Notes under the pieces: model-generated
What the model saw: the letters and a program-made list of their open reading frames with translations, nothing else
Databases searched by the model: none
What the model was told of the DNA's origin: nothing
Shown: positions 17,766 through 27,370 of the stretch, piece after piece
Numbering within the stretch: position 1 is the stretch's first letter
Layout of the letters: each line of letters starts with the position of its first letter
Assembly: GCA_001542995.1 (NCBI GenBank)
Contig: LFLA01000024.1
Coordinates: 1-64,000 of the forward strand
DNA: 64,000 nt
Reading direction: 5' to 3'
Source: Nitrospina sp. LS_NOB
Lineage (GTDB): Bacteria > Nitrospinota > Nitrospinia > Nitrospinales > VA-1
Program-made: the position numbers and the translations under genes

Positions 17766-17870
17766 TTAACCAGCGTGACGCTGGACTCAATGAGCAATAA
17801 CTTTCACTGGCGAGCAAAAAGTTCTCTCGGCTTAACGGGTCATTGCCATATTTCCACCGGGCGTGGCCCG
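17766..17870. repeat. family 2 intergenic repeat (dxr-ispF gap)
   Basis: Contains the palindrome CCAGCGTGACGCTGG (17770-17784), CTGGCGAGCAAAAAGTTC and CTCGGCTTAACGGGTCATTG. Related units lie at 15.08, 32.8, 36.55, 42.05, 52.1 and 60.3 kb. Non-coding. Confidence 0.65.
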
Positions 17871-17871
17871 G

Positions 17872-19026
17872 TTAATGGGTGACTGTTATTAGTTTTGTGG
17901 TTTCTTCACGAGCCCAGCGGTCGGCTTCCAGAACATCTTCCAGTTCCTGCAGGGGAACCGGGCGGTGATTTTGCATGACCATGCGAATGAGTTCTGCGAT
18001 ATCTTTATAGGGGATCAGTTCGTCGAGGAACGCCTGCACCGCAATTTCATTAGCGGCGTTTAGCACTGCCGGCAGGGTCTGGCCCATTTCCATAGCATCC
18101 ATAGCCAGTTGCAGGCAGGGAAATCTTTCGAAGTCGGGAGCCTCAAAGGTCAGGTCACCCATTGCTGCCAAATCCAGAGAAGGCAGTTCGCTTTCAAACC
18201 GGTCCGGATAAGTCAGGGCGTAAGCGATGGGAACCCGCATATCGGGAATGCCCAACTGCGCCATGATGGAAGTATCGACAAACTCGATCATCGAATGAAT
18301 GATGCTCTGCGCGTGAACGATGACCTCGACGTTGGTCTCCACGCCAAACAGCCATTTGGCTTCTATATATTCGAGGCCCTTGTTCATCATGGTGGAAGAG
18401 TCGATGGTGATTTTGGCTCCCATACTCCAGTTGGGATGATTGAGCGCCTCCTTCACCGTAACGTTTTCCATCTGCTTGAGGCTGAAAGTTCTGAAAGGTC
18501 CGCCGGACGCGGTCAGGATAATTTTTTTGATGCGCTCTGTTTTCTCTCCGTTCAAAGCCTGAAAAATTGCGCTGTGTTCGCTGTCGATAGGAATAATTTT
18601 AGTGTTGGTCCGCGCGGCTTCTTTCAGCACCAGCTCGCCAGCTATAACGAGCGTTTCTTTATTGGCAAGCGCCAGGTTTTTACCGGCTTTGAGTGCAGCA
18701 AGGGCTGGGAGCAATCCGGCGCTGCCCACCACTCCGGAAACGACCAGGTCGACTTCCGGAAAAGAAGCGGCAGAAACCGAGCCTTCCGGGCCGGAAACGA
18801 TTTTCACATCCAAATCGGCAACCAGTTCCTTCAATGCATCCACTTTGGTGGAGTCAAACAGGGCGGCAAGCGCGGGCTTGAATTTTCGAATCTGGCGGGC
18901 AAACAGCTCTACGTTGCTTCCGGCGGAAAGGGCGCAAATCTGAAAATTTTCGGGATAGCGCTCTATAACATCCAGCGTGTTGACGCCGATGGAACCCGTT
19001 GAGCCCAGAAGGGATATCTTTTTCAT
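17872..19026 (-). CDS. dxr: 1-deoxy-D-xylulose 5-phosphate reductoisomerase
   Basis: The second enzyme of the MEP pathway, NADPH-dependent. The ATG at 19026 gives MKKISLLGSTGSIG, the NADPH-binding start, preceded by AGGACA at good spacing; an upstream in-frame ATG (19080) overlaps cdsA and is unlikely. It has the active-site region IDSEHSAIFQ and the metal site TASGGPF. At 384 aa it is a normal length. It starts 23 bases after cdsA. Confidence 0.96.
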   Translation of the reverse strand: MKKISLLGSTGSIGVNTLDVIERYPENFQICALSAGSNVELFARQIRKFKPALAALFDSTKVDALKELVADLDVKIVSGPEGSVSAASFPEVDLVVSGVVGSAGLLPALAALKAGKNLALANKETLVIAGELVLKEAARTNTKIIPIDSEHSAIFQALNGEKTERIKKIILTASGGPFRTFSLKQMENVTVKEALNHPNWSMGAKITIDSSTMMNKGLEYIEAKWLFGVETNVEVIVHAQSIIHSMIEFVDTSIMAQLGIPDMRVPIAYALTYPDRFESELPSLDLAAMGDLTFEAPDFERFPCLQLAMDAMEMGQTLPAVLNAANEIAVQAFLDELIPYKDIAELIRMVMQNHRPVPLQELEDVLEADRWAREETTKLITVTH

Positions 19027-19049
19027 GAAGTTGTCCTGACGGGGATTGA

Positions 19050-19844
19050 CTATGTCCCCAGGAACAATTGGTAATAACAATAGAAAGCCGGGCCGGCGAA
19101 CAACAGGCTGTCAATACGATCAAGAAAACCGCCGTGGCCCGGAATCAATGAGCCTGAATCTTTCACCCGACAATTTCTTTTTATCAGCGATTCCGAAAAA
19201 TCCCCAAACTGACCGACGATACCGCATATAAAGGCCGCGATCAAACAATGCGTTAGCGAAAATTCCTGAAAAAACCATAACTTGATGATCAATGCGGCCA
19301 AAAGGGTTCCCAGCACATTGGCGATAGCCCCTTCCACCGTCTTGTTGGGGCTGACCACAGGCATGAGTTTGTGTTTGCCCAGGTTCTGGCCGACATAATA
19401 GGCTACCGTATCACCAGCCCATATCAGAAGCAAGAGGAACACGATCATCTGGCTTCCGCCCTCCAAATTGCGGATCAACAGGAAGTACCCGCCCAATCCC
19501 GCAATATAAAAAACCCCGAGAACCGTATAGGCGATCGGATCCAAAGCCACTTTCACATTATTTTCCCTGAAGAACCAGGTCGCGAACAAAATGATGGGAA
19601 GCAGGGCTGCGAATAAAAGTAAAAACTGGGTGCCAAGATAGAAACCCAGTAAAAGCAGGAAACTCAACACCCCGCCTTCAATGGGAAAACCCTCCACACC
19701 TGTATTGGAAGTCATGGCAAAGTATTCGTGGCTGGCGAGCAAAACAATCGCCGCAACAAAACCAAAAAACAAGAGGGGAGAGCCGTACAACACAATTCCC
19801 AGCACAATGGGAATGCCTATGGCTCCACTGATAACGCGTTTCAA
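19050..19844 (-). CDS. cdsA: phosphatidate cytidylyltransferase
   Basis: Makes CDP-diacylglycerol from phosphatidic acid and CTP in the inner membrane. The 264 residues have about eight helices. The C-terminal signature is present: SPNKTVEGAIAN, GDFSESLIKRNCRVKDSG and PGHGGFLDRIDS with its metal-binding aspartates. It lies in the standard uppS-cdsA-dxr order. Confidence 0.95.
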   Translation of the reverse strand: MKRVISGAIGIPIVLGIVLYGSPLLFFGFVAAIVLLASHEYFAMTSNTGVEGFPIEGGVLSFLLLLGFYLGTQFLLLFAALLPIILFATWFFRENNVKVALDPIAYTVLGVFYIAGLGGYFLLIRNLEGGSQMIVFLLLLIWAGDTVAYYVGQNLGKHKLMPVVSPNKTVEGAIANVLGTLLAALIIKLWFFQEFSLTHCLIAAFICGIVGQFGDFSESLIKRNCRVKDSGSLIPGHGGFLDRIDSLLFAGPAFYCYYQLFLGT

Positions 19845-19936
19845 GAGCCAGCTCCTGTTTGGTTTTTATGAATCCTTGTGGGAACGTTTAAGATCACGGA
19901 TGCGGGTTTCTCAATAGGAATGGTCAATGATTGAGG

Positions 19937-20692
19937 TCAGGCTTTGACAATTTGTTCTTGCGTCATTCCAAAGCGCCGGTCTCTGCTTTGAAAATCAATG
20001 ATCGCGTTCAGGAAATCATCATCCGAGAAGTCCGGCCACAATACATTGGTGTAGTGCAATTCGGTATAAGCACTCTGGTACAAAAGAAAATTACTGATCC
20101 TTCTTTCTCCGCTGGTCCTGATAATCAGATCAGGATCGGGAAGAGGGTGTGTGGAAAGAAACGATTCAAACAGGGGCTGGTCAATTTCTTCCGGCCTTAC
20201 CTGTCCCGAGCGCACCTGCTCAGCAATGTTTTTCACCGCATCGATGATCTCCTGCCTGCCGCCATAACTCAGCGCCAGGGTGAGGACCATGCCGGTATTA
20301 TTACGAGTATCTTCTATGGAATGACGGATCAATTTTTGAATCGCCTCGGGCAAGTCCTCAACACGCCCAATGGTATTGAAGCGGATATTCTCATCTTTCA
20401 TGCGCTTCAGTTCCTTCTTCAAATAAAAATCCAGAATTTTCATGAGCGTGTTGATTTCTGTGGAAGGGCGGTTCCAGTTCTCATCAGAGAACGAGTAGAG
20501 GGTCAAAGCTTCCAGCTTGAGTTTGCGGCTCAGGGTGACAATGCGGTCCACGACCTTGACGCCCGCCCAATGACCTTCAATGCGGGGGAGGGAATCATTT
20601 TGCGCCCAGCGCCCGTTGCCATCCATAATAATGGCAACATGCCTGGGCAAACGATTGGGATCTATTTTTTCCTGCAACGCTGTATCGACCAA
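19937..20692 (-). CDS. uppS: undecaprenyl diphosphate synthase
   Basis: A cis-prenyltransferase making the C55 lipid carrier for peptidoglycan and glycans. It has the signature RHVAIIMDGNGRWA near residue 20 with the catalytic Asp, and the C-terminal DLIIRTSGERRISNFLLYQSAYTE. The length of 251 aa is typical. Confidence 0.96.
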   Translation of the reverse strand: MVDTALQEKIDPNRLPRHVAIIMDGNGRWAQNDSLPRIEGHWAGVKVVDRIVTLSRKLKLEALTLYSFSDENWNRPSTEINTLMKILDFYLKKELKRMKDENIRFNTIGRVEDLPEAIQKLIRHSIEDTRNNTGMVLTLALSYGGRQEIIDAVKNIAEQVRSGQVRPEEIDQPLFESFLSTHPLPDPDLIIRTSGERRISNFLLYQSAYTELHYTNVLWPDFSDDDFLNAIIDFQSRDRRFGMTQEQIVKA

Positions 20693-20793
20693 GGAGGCGG
20701 CTCCTGATTAATTGGCCAAACCCACCGGTAAGAAGAGAGGCTTTCTGACAAACATACTACCTGCATACTGAAAAGATACTACAAAAAACTGCT

Positions 20794-21351
20794 TCATACA
20801 TCCATCATATCTTTTTCTTTAGTCTGGGCGGTTTTATCAATTTCGGCGACAAACTTGTCGGTCATTTTCTGGATATTGTCCACGGCTTTATGGCTTTCGT
20901 CCTCCGAAATCTCATGATTTTTTTCTGTTTTTTTCAGCTTATCGTTAACTTCCCTCCGCACATTCCGGATTGCCACCTTGCAGTCCTCAGAATACTTTTT
21001 TACCAGCTTGACCAATTGTTGCCGGCGCTCATTGGTCAGCGGTGGAATGGTGAGGCGGATCATCTTGCCATCGTTGTTGGGAGTCAAGCCAAGATCTGAT
21101 GCCTGGAGAGCTTTCTCGATATCCTTCAAAATCGATACTTCCCAAGGTTGGATCGTCAGGGTCTGGCTGTCCGGTGTGCCCAAAGTCGCCACCTGATTTA
21201 AAGGAGTCGGATTGCCGTAGTAATCGACCTTGAGATCATCCAACAGCGCAACCGAAGCCTGGCCCGTCCGCAACTTCCCTAATTCATGATGCAGGTGGTT
21301 GATCGAAATCCCCATTTTCTTTTCTGCGCCATGGATTAAATCAGCAATCAT
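20794..21351 (-). CDS. frr: ribosome recycling factor
   Basis: Splits post-termination ribosomes together with EF-G. The 185-residue sequence has the RRF features [40 protein letters not shown] and a C-terminal helix. It overlaps pyrH by 4 bases (ATGA). Confidence 0.96.
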   Translation of the reverse strand: MIADLIHGAEKKMGISINHLHHELGKLRTGQASVALLDDLKVDYYGNPTPLNQVATLGTPDSQTLTIQPWEVSILKDIEKALQASDLGLTPNNDGKMIRLTIPPLTNERRQQLVKLVKKYSEDCKVAIRNVRREVNDKLKKTEKNHEISEDESHKAVDNIQKMTDKFVAEIDKTAQTKEKDMMDV

Positions 21352-22073
21352 TTTAAGACTCCCACAGTGGTGCCGAGTTTTTCACCCAGCAGAACCCGTT
21401 TAATACTGTGTTTATCGCGAAAGTTAAATATGATCATCGGCAGTTTGTTATCCATGCAAAGGGATATCGAGGTCGAGTCCATAACCTTCAAACCCTTCTG
21501 CAGCACATCCAGATAAGACAGCTCCTCGAACTTCGTGGCCGACTCATCGGTCAGGGGGTCCGCAGAGTAAATTCCATCAACTTTGGTGGCTTTGAAAATC
21601 ACCTCCGCGCCAATCTCCATGGCTCTAAGAGATGCCGCAGTGTCGGTGGTGAAATAGGGGTTGCCTGTCCCGCCTGCAAATATAACAACACGCCCTTTTT
21701 CCAGATGACGAATCGCACGGCGGCGCACATAGGCTTCCGACACCGCCTGAATTTCGATGGCGGACTGCATGCGGGTGGGAATTCCAACGTGTTCCAAAGC
21801 ATGCTGTAACGCCAGCCCATTGATCACCGTCGCGAGCATCCCCATATAGTCGCCAGTAGTGCGCTCGATTCCTATAGAACTCAAGGACGCACCTCTTAGA
21901 ATATTGCCTCCTCCGATGACAATGGCAATTTCAACTCCAAGATCTCTGGCCTCGCGGATTTCTTCCGTAATATTTGTCAGAGCGCCCTCATCCAGACCAA
22001 ATGCGCCTTCTTCAGCAGCCAGGCTTTCACCGCCCAGTTTCAACAATACCCTTTTATAAATCGGCTCGCCCAT
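21348..22073 (-). CDS. pyrH: UMP kinase
   Basis: A hexameric amino-acid-kinase-fold enzyme converting UMP to UDP. The 241 residues include [37 protein letters not shown] and [13 protein letters not shown]. The start touches the tsf stop (TAATG) and the end overlaps frr. Confidence 0.96.
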   Translation of the reverse strand: MGEPIYKRVLLKLGGESLAAEEGAFGLDEGALTNITEEIREARDLGVEIAIVIGGGNILRGASLSSIGIERTTGDYMGMLATVINGLALQHALEHVGIPTRMQSAIEIQAVSEAYVRRRAIRHLEKGRVVIFAGGTGNPYFTTDTAASLRAMEIGAEVIFKATKVDGIYSADPLTDESATKFEELSYLDVLQKGLKVMDSTSISLCMDNKLPMIIFNFRDKHSIKRVLLGEKLGTTVGVLK

Positions 22074-22660
22074 TAAATTTCAAATCTAGAAAATTGACCA
22101 ATATTGATATTTTCACCCAGCAGGGCGATTTTCTGTTTGATCAAATCGCCAATAGTAATATTGGTATCCTTGATAAACGGCTGCTCCAACACGCAGTTTT
22201 CTTCGTAGAATTTTTCCATTTTCCCGGTAACAATTTTTTCAACAATGTTTTCCGGCTTTCCGGATTCCTTGGCCTGATGGGCAAAGATTTCCCGTTCTTT
22301 TGCAAGAACATCTTCGGTCACCTCTTCACGGGTGGAAAAACGTGGTCTGGCCGCCGCAATATGCATGGCAATATCCCTGACCAGCCCCTGAAAATCAGGG
22401 GTGTTGGCCACAAAATCCGTTTCGCAATTGAGCTCAAGCATCACGCCAATCTTGCTACCCTGATGGATGTAAGAACCAATGACTCCTTCAGCGGTCTGAC
22501 GGCCGGCCTTTTTATCTGCCTTAGCCAATCCTTTTTTTCTAAGAAATGTGATCGCATCTTCCACATCGCCCTGGGTTTCTTTCAGGGCCGACTTGCATTC
22601 CATAATTCCCGCGCCAGACTGAGAGCGCAATTCCTTAACCATCGCAGCAGTTATTTCCAT
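22073..22660 (-). CDS. tsf: elongation factor Ts, short form
   Basis: The nucleotide exchange factor for EF-Tu. At 195 aa this is the short form (E. coli has 283). The N-terminal UBA-like domain ([19 protein letters not shown]) and the core with [26 protein letters not shown] are present. The 224-base gap to rpsB upstream holds nothing recognisable beyond its leader. Confidence 0.95.
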   Translation of the reverse strand: MEITAAMVKELRSQSGAGIMECKSALKETQGDVEDAITFLRKKGLAKADKKAGRQTAEGVIGSYIHQGSKIGVMLELNCETDFVANTPDFQGLVRDIAMHIAAARPRFSTREEVTEDVLAKEREIFAHQAKESGKPENIVEKIVTGKMEKFYEENCVLEQPFIKDTNITIGDLIKQKIALLGENINIGQFSRFEI

Positions 22661-22884
22661 TCCATTTCCCTAATCAAAAATTGTTTATTAAAATTCAAGA
22701 ATACTAAAAATCAAATTTTGCCATAGGGTGGCGAATTGCAAGCTCACAAAAGTTCTTTAGAGCTTCCCTTAATTTTTCCGTCGCAACCGGTTTTTCAGAC
22801 TCCCGGCTTCAGCCCGGATATACCTGGACTCTTTCCTCAAAGGATGTTCTTAACCTATAGGAACCCGGGGGGATGTTCAGTGGT

Positions 22885-23682
22885 TCAGGCAGGCACAGAG
22901 CTTTCACTGCTCCCGTTGTCACTGGTAATCGAAACCGGTTCCGGCGAATCGCTGGGTTCAGGTTTTTTGTCTGCCTCTTTTTTAGCCTGGCTGGCCCTGT
23001 TCATTTCCTGTCCTTCCAGACAGATATCCGCAATCCGTTGGGTAAACAGCTTGATAGAACGCATTGCGTCATCGTTTGCCGGGATGGGATAGTCCACGCC
23101 GTCCGGGTCGGAGTTGGTGTCGACCATAGCGATGATTTTAATGCCCAGCTTTTGACCTTCGGCCTGCGCAATTTTTTCTTTCCGTGTATCAACGATGAAA
23201 AGAGCATCCGGCAAATCCTTCATATTTTTGATACCTCTGAAGAATTTATTCAGTTTGTCAATTTCTCTTCTCATTTTCAAAGCTTCTTTTTTATGTAAAA
23301 GATCGAACTGGTTTTCTTCGTCCATTTTTTCCAGTTCATGCAACCGGGCGATGCTCTTGCGAATGGTGGCAAAGTTTGTCAGCGTACCGCCAAGCCATCT
23401 TTGGTTGATGTAGTACATCCCGCAACGGGTTGCTTCTTCGGCAACCAGTTCCTGCGCCTGTTTTTTGGTCGCCACAAAAAGGATCTTCTTGCCAGCCCGA
23501 GCCAATTCCCGGACATATTTTTCAGCTTCCTGGAAACGAACCAGGGTTTTCTGCAGATCAATAATATAGATCCCGCTACGCGCCCCATAAATATAGGGTT
23601 TCATTTTGGGGTTCCAGCGATTGGTCTGGTGTCCGAAATGGACCCCCGACTCCAGCAGTTGCTTCATGGTGATTTCAGACAT
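22885..23682 (-). CDS. rpsB: 30S ribosomal protein S2
   Basis: The first gene of the minus-strand block. It has S2 signatures [34 protein letters not shown] and the C-terminal [24 protein letters not shown]. The last ~40 residues are a Ser/Pro/Glu-rich tail after the conserved domain. Confidence 0.96.
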   Translation of the reverse strand: MSEITMKQLLESGVHFGHQTNRWNPKMKPYIYGARSGIYIIDLQKTLVRFQEAEKYVRELARAGKKILFVATKKQAQELVAEEATRCGMYYINQRWLGGTLTNFATIRKSIARLHELEKMDEENQFDLLHKKEALKMRREIDKLNKFFRGIKNMKDLPDALFIVDTRKEKIAQAEGQKLGIKIIAMVDTNSDPDGVDYPIPANDDAMRSIKLFTQRIADICLEGQEMNRASQAKKEADKKPEPSDSPEPVSITSDNGSSESSVPA

Positions 23683-24132
23683 GCAAACTCCTTAAAAGTG
23701 AATGGGTTGTACCTCCGCCTCCATCGCTTCGCACCAAGAACCCGCAGGCCACCCTTGGCTTGATCCGGAAACGTGAGAGATTTTTTTTGGGAAGTCCCCC
23801 AAAAGGGAACCAAATTGTAGCTCAGACTAACATATTCAATATAGTGTGACAATACGAAACCCGCCAAAATAAGGCCTGACGAGCCGGTTTTCCACTAAAA
23901 ACCCGTCTCAACAGGAAAAAACCACTTATCTCACAACCAGCGGATCGACCTTGACCGCAAAAAAGGCGGAACGATTGATTAAATCCGGCCTGACTTATCT
24001 CAGCCTGTCGTTTGACGGCAAGACCACCGCCGGTCATGGCAAGGTGCCATCGCTTTGTGATTCTTGTTGGGTACGCGATCCATAAAGGGGTCAAGTCTTT
24101 TCTTGACTACAAGAGGGTAAAGAAGCGCAACA
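23683..24132. other. gene-free stretch upstream of rpsB
   Basis: A 450-base gap. It must hold the promoter and leader of the rpsB block on the minus strand, but no convincing -35/-10 pair was found. Only low-quality frames are present. The right part leads into the inverted repeat of the DUF559 cassette. Confidence 0.4.
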
Positions 24133-24584
24133 ATCCAACCCTCCCCCAGCCCCTCCCTATGAAGGGAGGGGAGGCAAATGCTTTAAAATCCTTTCGTAAA
24201 CTCCATCCAGGTTTTCATAAACATCCTGATTGGTAAATCGCAGAAACCGTATCCCCATATCTTCGATGGTTTTCTGCCGGATTTCATCCGATTGGATCGC
24301 CGTTCCACTGAAATGAGAGTCTCCATCAATTTCAATCGCGAGTTTTGCCGATGGGCAATAAAAATCCAGAATGTATCGGTCGACACTGTATTGTTGCCGA
24401 AACTTATATCCATCGGCCTGTCTGTTTTGCAAAAACTGCCACAAAGCCACTTCCGCTGGCGGCATTTCTTTGCGCAGGGATTTTCTTTTGGTTTTTTCTG
24501 TGTTTCTGTTGAAAATCTTTACCATAGCTTTCTACATTCCAAGCTCCCCTCCCTTCACAGGGAGGGGCTGGGGGAGGGTTGGAT
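24133..24584. mobile_element. DUF559 gene cassette bounded by 41-bp inverted repeats
   Basis: Left end 24133-24173 and right end 24544-24584 are inverted copies identical at 40 of 41 positions. They are built from CCCTCCC/GGGAGGG runs and are themselves partly palindromic. They enclose a single gene whose last codons and stop lie inside the left repeat. No clear target duplication is seen. A related half-repeat (TCCCTCCCTTGATAGGGAGG) recurs at about 24693-24712. Confidence 0.75.
24157..24525 (-). CDS. DUF559 (Vsr-like endonuclease fold) protein
   Basis: A 122-residue protein of the DUF559 family, related to very-short-patch-repair and other PD-(D/E)XK nucleases. It has LRKEMPPAEVALWQFLQ, YILDFYCPSAKLAIEIDGDSH (the acidic Asp...Glu-x-Asp core) and GIRFLRFTNQDV. 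The C-terminal HLPPLPS is encoded by the flanking inverted repeat. A nuclease function is inferred from the fold; the target is unknown. Confidence 0.88.
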   Translation of the reverse strand: MVKIFNRNTEKTKRKSLRKEMPPAEVALWQFLQNRQADGYKFRQQYSVDRYILDFYCPSAKLAIEIDGDSHFSGTAIQSDEIRQKTIEDMGIRFLRFTNQDVYENLDGVYERILKHLPPLPS

Positions 24585-24707
24585 CAAAGTTAGCATCCAA
24601 ACCTGAAAACAGGTTAACAAATAGTTGAAGATGGTATAAATAATTTTGGGGCTGGAGAACTAAGAGGCGGCTCGAGTACTTTTTTTATAGTCCCTCCCTT
24701 GATAGGG

Positions 24708-24881
24708 AGGGGAGGAAAAACAGGTATTGGCAGAGAGGGTTTGAGCCATTTTTTGATGCTCGGCAAACTCCGGGCCGTTGTCATAGGTGATGGTGTGAAC
24801 CCGGTTTCGATGAGTGGTCAGCACCTGTTCGATGCGTTGGCGGGCCTGTGGGGCCTGTTTGTTTTTCGATTGTTCCCCAAT
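24708..24881 (-). pseudogene. IS30-family transposase fragment
   Basis: About 58 codons match the core of IS30-type transposases: RQRIEQVLTTHRNRVHTITYDNGPEFAEHQKMA, shown here in outline, with the catalytic-domain TITYDNGPEF motif. The rest of the gene is missing on both sides. The right part of the frame (24882-25034) encodes unrelated sequence and the left runs into a CCCTCCC repeat. Confidence 0.75.
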
Positions 24882-24891
24882 TCTTTTTCCA

Positions 24892-25338
24892 TCAATTCCA
24901 AACCTTACAGATTCCATACCTCTGACTTGGAAGAGGTGAGCCCAATAGGTCCATATGCCTTGAGTGAACCGCAGCAAACCCAGATAAGGTTTGACTGAAA
25001 TGATAAAATACTGTTGTAAAGTTACGATTACCAAGGGCTGTTAGTTCAAAAAAAGTCACGCCACTACCATTGGCAATAACACTGACCTCGTCTGTCCCGG
25101 CATTTCCAATCATGGTTGCCTTCTTTTTCTCAAGATCAATGCCAGTGAAGAAGAAATTCATCTTTGAATCTGAAATCTCATAATTTGGGGCACCCTCGTC
25201 CCAATCGACAGTCACGCTTAAAGAAAAGGAGCACTTTAAAGTTTTAGCGCGAATCAGTCCTTGAGAGGGTTGGTCTAGTGCCAAAGCTAATGATGAGGAA
25301 AAAAATATTATCAGGGCGCAAAAGATAAAAAGGCAAGA
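24892..25338 (-). pseudogene. secreted protein of unknown function, start codon lost
   Basis: The frame opens at 25338, directly after a TAG, with a convincing signal peptide (LFIFCALIIFFSSSLALA, predicted cut after ALA). A ~120-residue exported domain follows (TVDWDEGAPNYEIS, GSGVTFFELTALGNRNFTTVF, SGFAAVHSRHM). There is no ATG or GTG before the signal peptide, because the upstream bases belong to a transposase fragment (25311-25454). An insertion has probably removed the start, or the gene uses a TTG/CTG within the signal region. The family was not recognised. Confidence 0.5.
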
Positions 25339-25454
25339 CTAACTGCTTTCACTGACAAACCATAAAAACGGCGGGCTTTAGATACGTTTCCGATGTTTTT
25401 GGCATATTCAAGTACTCTAAGCTTGCGATTTATCCCCCGTTGATCTTGGGTCAT
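25311..25454 (-). pseudogene. transposase N-terminal helix-turn-helix fragment
   Basis: ATG at 25454 opens 47 codons: MTQDQRGINRKLRVLEYAKN, then IGNVSKARRFYGLS. This matches the N-terminal helix-turn-helix of IS481/IS3-type integrases (KLRVL-YA--IGNVSK-C--YGIS). The sequence then switches to unrelated residues and stops. The catalytic domain is missing. Confidence 0.7.
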
Positions 25455-25526
25455 TGGATGTCCTCCAGTCAAAAAGTTTCAATCTAGCAAACCTGTCAAT
25501 CGAAGTTGTGATTTTTACAACCACGA

Positions 25527-25993
25527 TCACACTGAAAGGACTGCCACCTTTCCTGCCAGATCGTTATCAATCGTCTTGGGAATGCCGATCACCGGCAACC
25601 CTTTTTCAAAAAATTTGTGGCCCAACTGCAGGGTTCCATCCCCGCCTGCCACGAACAGGCAGTCCAGTTCAAGGCGCTTGAAATTTTCAATCGTTTTTGG
25701 GAATAGTCCTGAGTGGTTAGGTTGCCGTCTTTATCGAATTGGCGGTACTCAAAAGGATCTCCTTTATTGGTGGTCCCGAGAATGGTTCCCCCTAACGCCA
25801 GGATGTCCTTGGTTCCGGCTATGGTGAGCTTGCGGTTGCGGTCAAAGATCAAGCCTTCGAAACCCTGCTCGATGCCAATGACTTCGGCTTTATGGGTGAT
25901 GATCGCGGATCGGGTGACCGCCCGGATGACCGCATTGAGTTCCCGAGCAATCTCCCCCGCCGGTCAGAGAATGCCAACACGTTTAAGGTCCAT
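25527..25993 (-). pseudogene. 6-phosphofructokinase gene relic
   Basis: Pieces of an ATP- or PPi-dependent phosphofructokinase can be read in changing frames: MDLKRVGIL, then TGGGDC-GLNAVIRAV, IGIEQGFEGLI, LGGTILGTTNKGDPF, and finally FVAGGDGTLQLGHKF and VIGIPKTIDNDLAG. A 2-base insertion and a 1-base insertion bracket TGGGDC, and an A is lost after DYSQK. The gene stops at about residue 130 of the expected ~350. Its ATG overlaps the rimO stop by 11 bases, so it was once the next gene of that operon. Confidence 0.85.
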
Positions 25994-27335
25994 GAGAAAC
26001 AGTTACAGGTTCCGCAATCAGGTCATAATCCGCCGCGTGCTTTATGGTTACTGGAATTATTTCTCCGGGTTCGGCTTCACATTTTTCGAGGATGACCTGT
26101 CCGTCAATATCCGGTGCCTGGGAGGCGAGCCTTCCTGTCATCAAATAATTTTCCTGCGGGTCAAAACCTTCCACCAAAACCGGTTCCACCCTGCCCACGC
26201 GCTCCCGGTTTTTTCTGAGAGCAATATCTTTTTGAAATTCCATCAGGATATCGCGGCGCTCTTCTTTGACCTCCTGCGGTACCCGGTCGGGATAATCAAA
26301 GGCAGTGGTGCCTTCCTCATCCGAATAAGTAAAAATCCCAACATGGTCGAATTCCATTTCACAAAGAAACCGGACTGTATGTTTAAAATGCGTCTCGGTC
26401 TCTCCCGGAAATCCGGTGATAAATGTGGTTCTTAGCGCCACATCGGGGATTTTTAATCGAACTTCTTCGAGCATTTTCCGCACCCCGCCTTCCGTTTCCT
26501 GCCGTTTCATGCTTTTAAGCATCTCGTCATGCGTATGTTGCAGAGGCACATCAATGTAGCGGCAGACTTTGGGTTCTGAGGCGATGAACTCAATCACCTC
26601 CGAGTTCAAAAAGGTCGGGTAACAATATAAAAGCCTGATCCACTCCAACCCATCGACCTTGGCCATTTCTGCCAGCAAGCGAACCAGTCCGTCTTTCATT
26701 CCCAAGTCAAAACCGTACATGGTGGTGTCTTGCGAAATCAGGTTAAATTCTTTGACTCCCTTGCTGGCCAGGTTCTCGGCCTCGGCCAGAATGGATTCCG
26801 GCGAACGACTGCGCATCGGCCCACGCATTTTCGGAATGATGCAAAACGCGCAACGGTTGGAGCAACCTTCGGAGATTTTTAAATAAGCAGTATAAAAAGC
26901 CGTGCTCAACAACCGGTCGGTGTACGACTCATAATATTCGGCGGGCGTAGCAACATGGTTTTTGGATAACGGATCGGTATCCCCGAGGATGTTTTTCAAT
27001 TGAGGATATTGGCCCACCCCCAGCAGGTGGTCGATTTCTGGAATTTCATCAAGCAGTTCCTGGCTATAACGTTCGGCCAGACAACCGGTGACGACCAACT
27101 GTTTGCATTTCCCCTCGGTCTTGTGCCGGGCCATTTCCAGAATCGTATCGATCGATTCCTTTTTAGCAGACTCTATAAAGCCACAAGTGTTGACAATGAT
27201 AACCTCTGCATCTTCTTCATTCTGGGTGAGGCTGAATCCAGAAGAAACCAGATCGCCCAGAACCCTTTCGGTGTCCACCGTGTTTTTCGGACACCCCAAA
27301 CTCACCATGCCAATTTTTTTCATTTTCTGTGTCAT
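25983..27335 (-). CDS. rimO: ribosomal protein S12 methylthiotransferase RimO
   Basis: A radical-SAM enzyme adding a methylthio group to an Asp of ribosomal protein S12. The N-terminal UPF0004 domain has Cys15, Cys51 and Cys85 for the auxiliary cluster. The radical-SAM CxxxCxxC is at Cys158, Cys162 and Cys165 (EGCSNRCAFCIIPKMRGP). A C-terminal TRAM domain follows. At 450 aa it is full length. The start may be the fifth codon (MKKIGMVSLGCPKN). Confidence 0.94.
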   Translation of the reverse strand: MTQKMKKIGMVSLGCPKNTVDTERVLGDLVSSGFSLTQNEEDAEVIIVNTCGFIESAKKESIDTILEMARHKTEGKCKQLVVTGCLAERYSQELLDEIPEIDHLLGVGQYPQLKNILGDTDPLSKNHVATPAEYYESYTDRLLSTAFYTAYLKISEGCSNRCAFCIIPKMRGPMRSRSPESILAEAENLASKGVKEFNLISQDTTMYGFDLGMKDGLVRLLAEMAKVDGLEWIRLLYCYPTFLNSEVIEFIASEPKVCRYIDVPLQHTHDEMLKSMKRQETEGGVRKMLEEVRLKIPDVALRTTFITGFPGETETHFKHTVRFLCEMEFDHVGIFTYSDEEGTTAFDYPDRVPQEVKEERRDILMEFQKDIALRKNRERVGRVEPVLVEGFDPQENYLMTGRLASQAPDIDGQVILEKCEAEPGEIIPVTIKHAADYDLIAEPVTVSHGP

Positions 27336-27370
27336 ATATTCCTGTTATTAAAAAGTCTTTCTTATATATC

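Noticed and set aside
18109-19002. Plus-strand frame of 297 codons opposite dxr
   Set aside because: Antisense shadow of dxr without a ribosome site or protein features.
19931-20707. Plus-strand frame of 258 codons opposite uppS
   Set aside because: Antisense to uppS; the translation shows no domain.
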